Part shown: positions 41,665 to 50,105 of the stretch, one piece after another
Numbering within the stretch: position 1 is the first letter of the stretch
How the letters are laid out: each line of letters opens with the position of its first letter
Source: Niastella sp. OAS944
Lineage (GTDB): Bacteria; Bacteroidota; Bacteroidia; Chitinophagales; Chitinophagaceae
Length of the DNA stretch: 64,000 nucleotides
Assembly (NCBI GenBank): GCA_024809215.1
Contig: JANUBW010000003.1
Coordinates: 806,001-870,000 of the forward strand
Reading direction: 5' to 3'
Notes under the pieces: model-generated
Database searches by the model: none
What the model saw: only the letters and a program-made list of their open reading frames with translations
Told to the model about the DNA's origin: nothing
Made by a program: the position numbers and the translations under genes

Positions 41665-42189
41665 ATGGAAACAAGAGAAATTAAACAACCTGCCATTATA
41701 AAAGAGACCAATACCGATTTTGAAGTTCGTTCGCTGGATACTATTTGCATTAATGAGTCGCAAATGCAACACGCCTGGTACCATTCATTAAAATACCTGG
41801 TGGCAGGGTTATTTTTTGGAATACTGTTAGTGAAAGCTGAAGTGATCTCCTGGTTCCGCATCCAGGAAATGTTCCGGCTGCAAAGTTTTCATATGTATGG
41901 AGTTATTGGTAGTGCTGTAGTAACAGGCATCATTTCTGTGTGGCTCATCAAAAAATTCAAAGTGAAAACCATATATGGCGAGCGCATTGAATTGCATCCC
42001 AAGCAATTTAATAAAGGCCAGGTTTATGGCGGGTTGTTATTTGGCGCCGGTTGGGCATTAACGGGCGCTTGTCCTGGTCCTTTGTACGCATTGATAGGAA
42101 CCGGTGCTACCGTTATCATTATCACCTTGTTAAGCGCCATAGCCGGTACCTGGGTATATGGCAGGCTGCGTAATAAATTGCCGCATTAG
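41665..42189 (+). CDS. YeeE/YedE-family sulfur transporter component, second half
   Basis: A 174-residue membrane protein with about four helices and the second conserved cysteine motif, FGAGWALTGACPGPLYALIGTGA, near residues 131-153. The first 35 residues are hydrophilic. It begins 10 nt after the preceding component and together they equal one full-length YeeE/YedE transporter. The 21-bp-period repeat begins 3 nt after its stop. Confidence 0.9.
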   Translation: METREIKQPAIIKETNTDFEVRSLDTICINESQMQHAWYHSLKYLVAGLFFGILLVKAEVISWFRIQEMFRLQSFHMYGVIGSAVVTGIISVWLIKKFKVKTIYGERIELHPKQFNKGQVYGGLLFGAGWALTGACPGPLYALIGTGATVIIITLLSAIAGTWVYGRLRNKLPH

Positions 42190-42192
42190 GGG

Positions 42193-42570
42193 CAATTTTG
42201 TGAAACGGAATGTACATTTCGTTTCACAAAAAGTGTTTCCCGTTAAACGAAATGAACAAATCATTTTATGAAAAGCCTTTTGCGTTAAACGGAATGGACA
42301 AATCATTTCATGAAAAGTCTTTTTCGTTAAACGAAATGAACGTTTCGTTAAAGAGAACGGACAAATCATTTCACGGAAAATGTTTTTTGTTAAACGAAGT
42401 GAATAAATAATTTCATGAATAGTGTTTCCCGTTAAACAGAATGGCCATTTCATTTCATGAAAAGTGGTTATCGTTAAACGAAACGGATAAATCATTTAAT
42501 AAAAAGTGTTTGGCGTTAAACGAAATGGTCATTTCATTAAACGAAAAGTTTTATTTATTAAACGAAATTG
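42193..42570. repeat. Tandem repeat, 42-bp units made of two 21-bp halves
   Basis: About nine partly degenerate 42-bp units. One half is close to CGTTAAACGAAATGGACAAAT and the other to CATTTCATGAAAAGTGTTTC. The halves alternate in regular phase, so the underlying period is 21 bp (two helical turns). Several units are missing a half or are scrambled around 42338-42365. The unit resembles the 21-bp repeat at 8279-8404 (shared AATGG-CA core). Both strands give open frames simply because 21 is a multiple of three. Confidence 0.85.
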
Positions 42571-43077
42571 GGCCATTTTATAACTGCTAACTTTTTAAGG
42601 GAATAACATCGTTTATTAAGCAATATTGCCTTCTTTTTAAAAATTTGGGTGCTAATTCATAGAATAACTATCTTTAATACGGATTTTATGTGATTGTTAC
42701 TCAAATTTTACAGAACGGAGATTCCTGCCTTTATAATTGATCGCATGTAAAACCTATTCCTTTCTATTACATTATAAGTTCCTGAGAACCCAACCGTCTC
42801 CAATCTACTGAATAACCACATTCAGAACAATGGACAATAGGCAAAAGGCAATAGACAAAGGCCAGATTCGCAATTAATCGGGATGCCCGATAACCGGCAG
42901 TCTTTGTCAATTGCAAATTGCAGATTGCCAATTGTTTTCAGGAATTGTTCAATACCAGGGGATTTCATTACAGCATCATCACAGGGGATGTAACGTAGCA
43001 TTGTGCCTACTCCATGAATGAGCATTGATCCATGCCCACCATGCCCTCTCATTTCTATAACTAAAATTTGGCTGTAT
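42571..43077. other. Gene-free gap with a short-word repeat patch
   Basis: No ORF is supported. At 42828-42942 words such as GGACAATAGGCAAAAGGCAA on the left are partly mirrored by TTTGTCAATTGCAAATTGC on the right, around a small perfect palindrome ATCGGG-ATG-CCCGAT (42879-42893). It resembles the other mirrored short-period elements. The remaining sequence is AT-rich leader of the Tat-signal gene. Confidence 0.5.
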
Positions 43078-43770
43078 ATGCAAACCAACAAATCAAACTC
43101 CTCTTCGCGCCGCGACTTTTTAGGAAAAATAGCCGCTGGTGCAGCAGCTTTGGGAACAGTTTCAATTGCACCGTTTGAAGCACAGGCAGAACAGTTTTTT
43201 TTGCCAGATGACCATGCCGATCCGGAAGCATGGTTCAATAAAATTAAAGGGAAACACCGCATTGTGTTTGATGCCACACAACCACACGAGTTAATGCCAT
43301 TTGCGTGGCCAAAGGTTTTTTTGTTGACCAATGAAGCCACCGGTACACCCGGAAAAGATTGTAGTGTAGTAGTAGTGCTAAGGCACGATGCCATTCCATA
43401 CGCATTTCAAAGCGATCTGTGGGAAAAATATAAATTGGGTGAATTGTTCAAGGCCCATGACCCTGCAACTAAACAACCGGCCACTTTTAATCCATTCTGG
43501 AAGCCAAAAGAAGATTATAAAATACCAGGCGTTGGTGCTGTGCCTATTGCTATTAATCAACTGCAGGATAATGGTGTAATGTTCTGCGTATGCAACATGG
43601 CTATCACTGTTTACAGTGCAGTAGCTGCCGATATGATGAAGATGGATGCGGAAACCGTTAAAAAAGAGTGGATAGCAGGTATATTACCTAATGTGCAATT
43701 AGTGCCTTCGGGTGTTTGGGCGCTGGGCCGTGCGCAGGAAAAAGGATGTACCTACTGCTTTGCCGGTTAA
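43078..43770 (+). CDS. Tat-exported protein of the sulfur island, DsrE-fold suspected
   Basis: A 230-residue protein with a textbook twin-arginine leader: SRRDFLGK at residues 10-17, followed by a hydrophobic alanine-rich stretch and AQA processing site. The mature part has alternating strand/helix character with KHRIVFDATQPHE, KDCSVVVVLRHDAIPYAF and NGVMFCVCNMAI, which resembles secreted DsrE/DsrF-like proteins (compare the DsrE gene at 44888, whose VVFDITSGD strand is similar). Three or four cysteines (CVC and CTYC pairs) are conspicuous. ATG 43078 is chosen because it places the RR motif correctly. Confidence 0.7.
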   Translation: MQTNKSNSSSRRDFLGKIAAGAAALGTVSIAPFEAQAEQFFLPDDHADPEAWFNKIKGKHRIVFDATQPHELMPFAWPKVFLLTNEATGTPGKDCSVVVVLRHDAIPYAFQSDLWEKYKLGELFKAHDPATKQPATFNPFWKPKEDYKIPGVGAVPIAINQLQDNGVMFCVCNMAITVYSAVAADMMKMDAETVKKEWIAGILPNVQLVPSGVWALGRAQEKGCTYCFAG

Positions 43771-43886
43771 TAATTGACCTGCATTTTCTTTAACCCCCTT
43801 TATTTATATTGGTTACATCTTGTATATCGGGCGTTGCAGCGCCCGGTATACATTGTAACCCTACACAACGATCAGCTTGCTACATC

Positions 43887-44870
43887 ATGAACCGTAATAT
43901 GGTATTTGGATTTTTGGCGATAGGTATCTCCGTCGCAGTTTGGCTTACTGTTACCAATCGTAAAGCCATAAATAAACATCAAAAGATCATTGCTTCCGAA
44001 GCGCCTGAAATGCCCTGGCAGGCGCCCGATTCAAACACTATTCCACATACAACTGCAGGTGTTGAGGTACGTTATGGACGCGACCTCATAGCACGTACCT
44101 CTTATTACCTGGGCCCTAATGGAACGGTGGCCCATACTACCAATGGGATGAACTGCCAGAACTGCCACCTGGCAGCAGGCACCAAACCATATGGAAATAA
44201 TTACAGTGCCGTATCATCAACCTACCCCAAATACCGCGACCGCAGCGGTACCGTTGAAACAATTGATAAACGGGTGAATGATTGTATTGAAAGAAGCCTC
44301 AATGGTAAACCACTTGATACCAATAGTCGCGAAATGCGTGCTATTGTAGCCTATATGCATTGGCTGGGTACCAATGTGGCAAAAGGTAATAAACCATTAG
44401 GCTCAGGCATTTCTTCTTTAAAAGACCTCGCTAGGGCTGCTGATGGAGTGAAGGGAAAACTGGTATTTATAGAGAAATGCCAGCTTTGCCATGGCGCCAA
44501 CGGCGCCGGCCAGCCAGATACCGTAACTCATGTGGGTTATTTATATCCGCCATTATGGGGGCCCCATAGTTATAATGTAGGCGCTGGTTTATACCGCCTG
44601 TCGCGAATGGCAGGGTATGTAAAAGACAATATGCCTTTTGGCGTTTCTCACGGTAATTCACAGTTAACGGATGAACAGGCCTGGGATGTTGCTGCATTTA
44701 TAAATGCACAGCCACGCCCGGGAAAAGACCTGTCGAAAGACTGGCCGAAAATTAGTTCCAAACCATTTGATCATCCCTTTGGTCCATATAGTGATACGTT
44801 TTCTGAACTACAACATAAGTACGGTCCGTTTGGCCCTATTAAAAAGGCAAAGGAAAGTGGAAAGAAATAA
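43887..44870 (+). CDS. TsdA-like di-heme cytochrome c (thiosulfate dehydrogenase/tetrathionate reductase)
   Basis: A 327-residue protein with an N-terminal membrane anchor/signal (about 5-22) and two heme c sites: CQNCH at 90-94 and CQLCH at 198-202. The surrounding text, NGMNCQNCHLAAGTKPYGNNYSAV and RVNDCIERSLNGKPLD, is the TsdA pattern; C133 in NDCIERS is where I would expect the unusual cysteine heme ligand of TsdA. These enzymes interconvert thiosulfate and tetrathionate in the periplasm. ATG 43887 is chosen. It fits a role in handling thiosulfate produced by the CstB-like enzyme. Confidence 0.87.
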   Translation: MNRNMVFGFLAIGISVAVWLTVTNRKAINKHQKIIASEAPEMPWQAPDSNTIPHTTAGVEVRYGRDLIARTSYYLGPNGTVAHTTNGMNCQNCHLAAGTKPYGNNYSAVSSTYPKYRDRSGTVETIDKRVNDCIERSLNGKPLDTNSREMRAIVAYMHWLGTNVAKGNKPLGSGISSLKDLARAADGVKGKLVFIEKCQLCHGANGAGQPDTVTHVGYLYPPLWGPHSYNVGAGLYRLSRMAGYVKDNMPFGVSHGNSQLTDEQAWDVAAFINAQPRPGKDLSKDWPKISSKPFDHPFGPYSDTFSELQHKYGPFGPIKKAKESGKK

Positions 44871-44887
44871 CTGTAAAAAATAACGAT

Positions 44888-45295
44888 ATGAAAAAGAATA
44901 ACCTGTTAATTGTTGTGTTATTGATGCCTGTATTGGCTTTGGCACAAACACCATACAAAGTAGTGTTTGATATAACCAGCGGCGATACTGCTGCATATAA
45001 AACGGTCATCAGGCAAATAAAGGGAATATCACAGTCGCGGCCAGACGCGCAATTGGAAGTAGCCATTTATGGCGATGCGCTGGCCATGGCCATGAAGGAT
45101 AAGTCGATCGTTGCCGATGCCATTCAGGACCTGAGCAGTAACAAAAAGGCCAGCTTTAAAGTGTGCGGCGCCACCATGAAAAGGCATAATGTTGATAAAA
45201 CTCAATTACTTCCCGGAGTTGATGTGGTGCCTGATGCGATTTTTGAAATTGTTACCAAGCAGCATGAAGGGTGGGGATACATTAAAGTAATGTGA
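44888..45295 (+). CDS. Secreted DsrE-family protein
   Basis: A 135-residue protein with a signal peptide (MKKNNLLIVVLLMPVLALAQ) and a DsrE-fold domain: YKVVFDITSGD, LEVAIYGDALAMAM, and the cysteine-bearing segment FKVCGATMKRHNV followed by LLPGVDVVPDAIFEIV. DsrE-type proteins carry or transfer sulfur on that cysteine. It starts 17 nt after the TsdA-like gene and is the last gene of the sulfur island. Confidence 0.85.
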   Translation: MKKNNLLIVVLLMPVLALAQTPYKVVFDITSGDTAAYKTVIRQIKGISQSRPDAQLEVAIYGDALAMAMKDKSIVADAIQDLSSNKKASFKVCGATMKRHNVDKTQLLPGVDVVPDAIFEIVTKQHEGWGYIKVM

Positions 45296-45498
45296 TAATT
45301 AGCTAATGTGATAATGTGAAATGCAGTGGGGAAAGGTTGTTCAACGCAAAGTGTTTGGTGAATAGGTTAACTATTGTTGATCGCCGAGGATAGTTAACAA
45401 GTTGACGAGTTAACAAGTTGACGAGTTAACAAGGCGGAGCGCAGCGAAGCCCTGTATTTATTAGCACATTAGCAAATTATCACATTGGCACATTGTTC
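45296..45498. repeat. Composite repeat element at the 3' end of the sulfur island
   Basis: It starts at the DsrE stop. The left arm, TTAGCTAATGTGATAATGTG (45299-45318), is mirrored by GCACATTAGCAAATTATCACATT on the right (45463-45485). The middle holds an exact 8-bp-period tract of AGTTAACA/AGTTGACG at 45391-45434, followed by GCGGAGCGCAGCGAAGC. It ends just before the ctaA promoter. Confidence 0.75.
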
Positions 45499-45503
45499 TT
45501 CGT

Positions 45504-45511
45504 TATCTTTG
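45504..45511 (+). promoter_or_regulatory. -7 promoter box of ctaA
   Basis: TATCTTTG matches TAnnTTTG exactly; the -33 TTG is poorly placed (16-bp spacing). The box ends only 7 nt before the ctaA ATG, so the message would be nearly leaderless. Confidence 0.5.
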
Positions 45512-45518
45512 CGCCGCA

Positions 45519-46604
45519 ATGAGTACCATATCTTTTGAACAACGAGCCAACCGGGCAGTATCCAACTGGATATTTTTAGGCGTGATCATGTTATTGGTGC
45601 AGGTAGTTTTAGGGGGCGTTACCCGCCTCACCGGATCTGGATTATCAATTACCGAATGGGATGTGGTTACCGGCGCATTACCCCCGCTTAACGAAGCACA
45701 ATGGCTTGAGAAATTTACCAAATACCAACAAACACCGCAATACCGGTTACTGAATACCGACTTTACCCTTTCCGACTTCAAATTCATCTTTTTTTGGGAA
45801 TGGTTCCACCGCCTGTGGGCACGCCTCATAGCCGTGGCATTTGCAGTAGGGTTTGTATACCTGGTAGCCAAACGGTATATAAAAAAAGAAATAATAAGCT
45901 CCCTGCTTTTTCTCTTTTTGTTTGGTGCTTTTCAGGGCGCCATTGGCTGGATAATGGTGGCCAGTGGCCTCACCGGCGATGCCGTGTACGTACGCCCAAC
46001 CAAACTGGCCATGCACTTTATTTTTGCCCTGGCGTTAATAAGCTATGCCTTTTGGCTGGGGTTGCGGTTTAAAGTTCCCGTACACAACCGGGCAAATTTG
46101 CCCAACCTGTACAAATGGACCTGGGCGCTCATCATTATTGTATTTCTGCAATTAATGTTTGGTGCGCTAATGGCTGGTCATAAAGCAGCAACGGCAGCGC
46201 CTACCTGGCCAACCATCAATGGCAGCTGGGTGCCCGAAGGCTTATTCAGGGAGCAACCGGCCATGCTCAATTTTTTTGAGAACAAGATCACCATTCACTT
46301 TGTGCACAGGGGGCTGGCATACACGTTATTATTATTGATAATAATTTATTCGGTAAAACTCTTCCGGGAGCCGGCATCGAGTTTAATTTTCAGCAAGGCC
46401 CGCCGCTGGCCTTCGATCCTCGTATTTGTACAGGTAATATTGGGAATTTTCTCAGTGTTAACCAGTACTAAAATTGTTCCCAATCGCTGGGGAACTTTTG
46501 AATGGAATGCACAGCTGCACCAAATAACGGGCATGTTATTACTGTTAAGCCTGATTGCCCTCTTATTTCTCACCCGCAAACCAACTTTTAAGCAACCTTC
46601 ATAA
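45519..46604 (+). CDS. ctaA: Heme A synthase, COX15/CtaA family
   Basis: A 361-residue polytopic protein with eight predicted helices. The family block GGVTRLTGSGLSITEWDVVTGALPP with its catalytic glutamate is near residues 29-53. Heme-ligand histidines appear in FHRLWARL, AMHFIFAL, IHFVHRGLAY and LHQITGM. It oxidises heme O to heme A for cytochrome c oxidase in the inner membrane. No ctaB or oxidase genes are next to it. Confidence 0.93.
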   Translation: MSTISFEQRANRAVSNWIFLGVIMLLVQVVLGGVTRLTGSGLSITEWDVVTGALPPLNEAQWLEKFTKYQQTPQYRLLNTDFTLSDFKFIFFWEWFHRLWARLIAVAFAVGFVYLVAKRYIKKEIISSLLFLFLFGAFQGAIGWIMVASGLTGDAVYVRPTKLAMHFIFALALISYAFWLGLRFKVPVHNRANLPNLYKWTWALIIIVFLQLMFGALMAGHKAATAAPTWPTINGSWVPEGLFREQPAMLNFFENKITIHFVHRGLAYTLLLLIIIYSVKLFREPASSLIFSKARRWPSILVFVQVILGIFSVLTSTKIVPNRWGTFEWNAQLHQITGMLLLLSLIALLFLTRKPTFKQPS

Positions 46605-46678
46605 TCTTGGCACTGTCTTTTCGTTTTAGTAGTATATTGGGAAAAAAGGCCCAATTAACACTTTAAGCCAGGGTTAGT

Positions 46679-48925
46679 ATGAAACTTTTTTGGAAGGGGT
46701 TATATCATTCGTTTCCGGTACAGTTGGTTTTGTTGCACTTAAAAAAATTTCAGGTGCTGCTGATCTTCTGGTTCGTGTTATTCAGCACTGTGAATGGTTC
46801 TTTCATGAAGACCTTCGGCGCCGACTCGCTGTACCTGGCGCCCGAATACCTGGGTAATGTAAGCATGGTGGCTTCATTGTTCGTAGGTATGGCCATTGGG
46901 GTTTTCATCATGAGCTGGAATATTACCACCTTTATTTTATTCAGCCGGCATTTCAGGTTTCTGGCCACCACAAGTAATCCCTTTTTAAAATACTGCATCA
47001 ACAATGGCGGCATTCCGCTGGTATTTCTGATCTTCTACTTTATAAAAGCGGTAGGCTTTGAACGTAATAAAGAACTAATGTCCTATGGCGAAATTGCCAT
47101 ATTGGTGCTGGGCTTTTTAAGCGGACTGGTACTCATTATTGTTGTTTCCCTTTTCTATTTCTTCAGGGCCGATAAGAATATAATCAGGCGGCTGACCCCC
47201 GTTATAAGCAATCCACAGTTATTTAAAGCGCAGTTTAAAAAAGATGAGGTTACGCTCAATCAAAGCCGTTTAATAAAAGTGGAGTGGTATGTGAATGCCA
47301 TGTTCAGGCTCAAAAAAGTACGCGACGTATCGCATTACAGCCGTGAGTTCATTGAAACCATTTTCAGCCGCCACCACTTTGCCGCCGTGGTATCAATATT
47401 CATTGCATTTATAGTGCTCATATTATTAGGGTTTTGGTTAGATAATCCACTGTTTCAGCTACCTGCCGCAGCAGGTATTACCCTGTTCTTTGCCATTTTA
47501 ATTGCCGTGTCGGGCGCCTTTTCTTATTTTCTGCAAAGCTGGAGCATTCCATTCCTCATTGTGTTGTTTATTTTCACCAATATCTTATACCGTTACGAGA
47601 TCATTGATCCCAGTAACAAAGCGTATGGCTTAAATTATAAGAACAAAGACCAGCGGCCGCTGTATACATCCGAATCATTGTTGTCGTTGTGCACGCCCGA
47701 AAAAATGAAGGCCGACAAACAGAACATGATCTCCATTTTGGAGAATTGGAAAGCGCGGCAAACAGAGGCAAAGCCGCTGATGTTTATCATTACCACAAGT
47801 GGCGGTGGTAACCGCAGCGCTACTTTTACTATGAATGTATTACAGCACCTGGATAGTATAACCAATGGTGAGTTGATGAACAAAACGGTGCTTATTACCG
47901 GTGCTTCGGGCGGAATGCTGGGCGCCTCTTATTTTAGAGAGCTTAGCAGGGCCAGGGCTGCCGGCCAGCACATTAACCTGCAGGACAAAAAATACCTCAA
48001 CGATATCTCCAACGATCTGTTGAACCCGCTGTTCACTTCTTTTGTGGCCCGCGACCTGGCGGCGCCTGCACAACGGTTTAAAGTAGGTCCGTATGAATAT
48101 ATTAAAGACCGCGGTTATGCCTTTGAGCAAAAGCTAAATTCGAATACCCGCGGCATGCTGAACCATCAGTTGAAAGACTGGTACAATGATGAAAAGAATG
48201 CGCGCATTCCATTGATGTTATTTAATTCAGTGGTTACCCGGGATGGCCGCAAAATGATTGTTAGTACCCAGCCCATGAGTTTTTTAATGCGGCCGGCTTA
48301 CGACAGTAGCCAGATGGTAAGTTCTGACTGTGATGCGGTAGATTACCAGGCTTTGTTTGCAAAGCAGGACCCTTTGAACCTGCGTATGCTCACCGCCTTG
48401 CGAATGAACGCAACATTCCCTTATGTGTTGCCCAATGTTTGGTTGCCCAGCGAGCCGGTAATTGATGTAATGGATGCGGGTATACGTGATAATTATGGGC
48501 AGGAAACGGCGCTTCGTTATATACAGGTATTTCAGCAATGGATACGGGAAAACACTTCAGGAGTAGTGTTAATTCATATTCGCGACCGCAAAACAGGCGG
48601 CTGGGAACATCCTTATGAGTCAACCAATATAACCGAGCTGGCCACTAAACCCATGTTGTTGCTTGAATACAACTGGTTTAAAATGCAGGAGTATAGCCAG
48701 AACGACCTTATGGGGCTTGCCCGATCTATGATGGGGAATTACTTTTTCAATTTTTGCTTTCAATACATACCCGAAAAAAGCGATGCCCGCGCAGCGTTGA
48801 ATTTCCATCTTACCAAAAGCGAAAAATTAAACATTGCCGGCGCACTCGGCAATCCTGGTATTCAGCAAACATTTGCCGAGTTTCAGCAGCTGATGAAAAA
48901 CAGCCATTCATTAACTACACGGTAG
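46679..48925 (+). CDS. Membrane-anchored patatin-like phospholipase
   Basis: A 748-residue protein. The first 330 or so residues contain about seven hydrophobic helices, and the rest is a patatin domain. The oxyanion-hole motif SGGGNRSA lies near 373-378. The nucleophile elbow GASGG lies near 407-411 (G-x-S-x-G). The dyad Asp is in DAGIRDNYG near 598, where the family usually has DGG. Fusion of a large membrane half to a patatin lipase suggests action on membrane lipids from the inner face. ATG 46679 follows the ctaA stop by 74 nt. Confidence 0.82.
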   Translation: MKLFWKGLYHSFPVQLVLLHLKKFQVLLIFWFVLFSTVNGSFMKTFGADSLYLAPEYLGNVSMVASLFVGMAIGVFIMSWNITTFILFSRHFRFLATTSNPFLKYCINNGGIPLVFLIFYFIKAVGFERNKELMSYGEIAILVLGFLSGLVLIIVVSLFYFFRADKNIIRRLTPVISNPQLFKAQFKKDEVTLNQSRLIKVEWYVNAMFRLKKVRDVSHYSREFIETIFSRHHFAAVVSIFIAFIVLILLGFWLDNPLFQLPAAAGITLFFAILIAVSGAFSYFLQSWSIPFLIVLFIFTNILYRYEIIDPSNKAYGLNYKNKDQRPLYTSESLLSLCTPEKMKADKQNMISILENWKARQTEAKPLMFIITTSGGGNRSATFTMNVLQHLDSITNGELMNKTVLITGASGGMLGASYFRELSRARAAGQHINLQDKKYLNDISNDLLNPLFTSFVARDLAAPAQRFKVGPYEYIKDRGYAFEQKLNSNTRGMLNHQLKDWYNDEKNARIPLMLFNSVVTRDGRKMIVSTQPMSFLMRPAYDSSQMVSSDCDAVDYQALFAKQDPLNLRMLTALRMNATFPYVLPNVWLPSEPVIDVMDAGIRDNYGQETALRYIQVFQQWIRENTSGVVLIHIRDRKTGGWEHPYESTNITELATKPMLLLEYNWFKMQEYSQNDLMGLARSMMGNYFFNFCFQYIPEKSDARAALNFHLTKSEKLNIAGALGNPGIQQTFAEFQQLMKNSHSLTTR

Positions 48926-49817
48926 CGGCATGAATAAGTTTAAAATAATGCGGTAACACTTTAATATGCAATTGTCGCTGGCATTCCCAGGGCTCGCCAT
49001 CAATATGAATGGGCGCCTCAGCCGGATTGCTGATAAATAATTCACTGGTTTGAAAATATATTACGGGCGAGCTCATCGAGTTCTCTATACGTCGTATACG
49101 CCCGGCCAACACCTGGCGCATAACAGTTAATAACAGCAGGGGCTTGGCAATTTTTTTAACGATCACCACATCGAGTAACCCATCACTTAATACAGCCTGG
49201 GGCGCAATGGTGAAATTATTGCCAAACTGGTTGCTGTTGGCAACGCTTAAAAAGAAAGCCTCGGTACTAAATTCCAGTTTATTGGCATTAACCCTAAAGG
49301 GGTATGGTTTGGCATTGAAAAAATGGCGGGTGGTAAGCGAAGCATAAGTGCCTAAACCACGTTTGGGCTGGTCGGCAAACTGATGCGCTACCTGGGCATC
49401 GAAACCCAGCCCGCATAACATACAGGCAAAATGCTCATTTACCATAAAACCATCGGTTAAAAGGGCTTTGCCGGTAAAAACAATTTCCAGCGCTTTTGCA
49501 CTGGCTTTGGGAATACCGGCTGCCAGCGCCAGTCCGTTACCCGAACCCATGGGAATAATGCCAAACTGCACATTGGTTGAGGCCAGGCCTTTTACCACCT
49601 GGTTCACCGTGCCATCGCCTCCACAAATAACCACATCAGTCACCTGTTCTGTTTCTATTTTGTATTTAACAGGGCTATAATCGCCATCAATGGCCGTTGG
49701 CAGTATTTCAAAGGGAATGTTACGTTTGCTGGTTTCGCGGGCAATCAACTCCTTTAAGGACGATTTTCCTTTGGTTCCGGAAATTGGGTTAATTAGATAG
49801 ATGATCTTTCGCTGCAT
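48915..49817 (-). CDS. Diacylglycerol kinase-family lipid kinase (YegS/BmrU type)
   Basis: A 300-residue lipid kinase. NPISGTKGK begins the fold, the ATP-binding GGDGT is at 66-70, and GIIPMGSGNGLA is the second family motif; the C-terminal beta-rich half ends with IHIDGEPWE. It probably phosphorylates a diacylglycerol- or sphingoid-type lipid, which is attractive given the patatin-like gene converging on it (the two overlap by 11 nt at their 3' ends). Confidence 0.9.
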   Translation of the reverse strand: MQRKIIYLINPISGTKGKSSLKELIARETSKRNIPFEILPTAIDGDYSPVKYKIETEQVTDVVICGGDGTVNQVVKGLASTNVQFGIIPMGSGNGLALAAGIPKASAKALEIVFTGKALLTDGFMVNEHFACMLCGLGFDAQVAHQFADQPKRGLGTYASLTTRHFFNAKPYPFRVNANKLEFSTEAFFLSVANSNQFGNNFTIAPQAVLSDGLLDVVIVKKIAKPLLLLTVMRQVLAGRIRRIENSMSSPVIYFQTSELFISNPAEAPIHIDGEPWECQRQLHIKVLPHYFKLIHAATV

Positions 49818-49836
49818 GTTATCAGATTACAAAGCG

Positions 49837-49844
49837 CAAAGATA
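49837..49844 (-). promoter_or_regulatory. -7 promoter box of the lipid kinase gene
   Basis: On the minus strand this reads TATCTTTG, an exact TAnnTTTG match, 20 nt before the ATG at 49817; the -33 element is not clear. Confidence 0.45.
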
Positions 49845-50105
49845 ACGTTCATGATAGGTTAACCTGTATATGAATGTGCCCTGAAACCGTTTTATATTTT
49901 TATTATCTAATTGGCTGGCCCCAAATCTTTTCCTGATCACCCTTTCTTTCGACGAACGACCATTTTTCAGGCCAAACGCCATAATTGCCTTTTTTGTTAC
50001 GGTTGCCGAAAAGCCGATGGGTTCATCGAATTTAAAAATTCAGGTGGTCGATAATTAAGTTGCTTTGCTTTAAACAATACCGATCTAATACCAAAAAATA
50101 TAGCC

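Noticed and set aside
42130-42495. Minus-strand open frame of 121 codons with PFRLT/TFHEMI repeats
   Set aside because: It is the translation of the 21-bp-period repeat, which stays open in any frame without a stop because 21 is divisible by three; it also overlaps the YeeE/YedE gene.
42193-42570. CRISPR array (regular 42-bp period)
   Set aside because: Units are contiguous and both halves are repeated; there are no unique spacers, no constant repeat/spacer boundary and no cas genes nearby.
46608-46622. Sigma-54 promoter upstream of the patatin-like gene (TGGCAC then TTTC)
   Set aside because: The -24 part matches, but the essential GC of the -12 element is missing (TTTC instead of TTGC), and no enhancer-binding protein gene is near.
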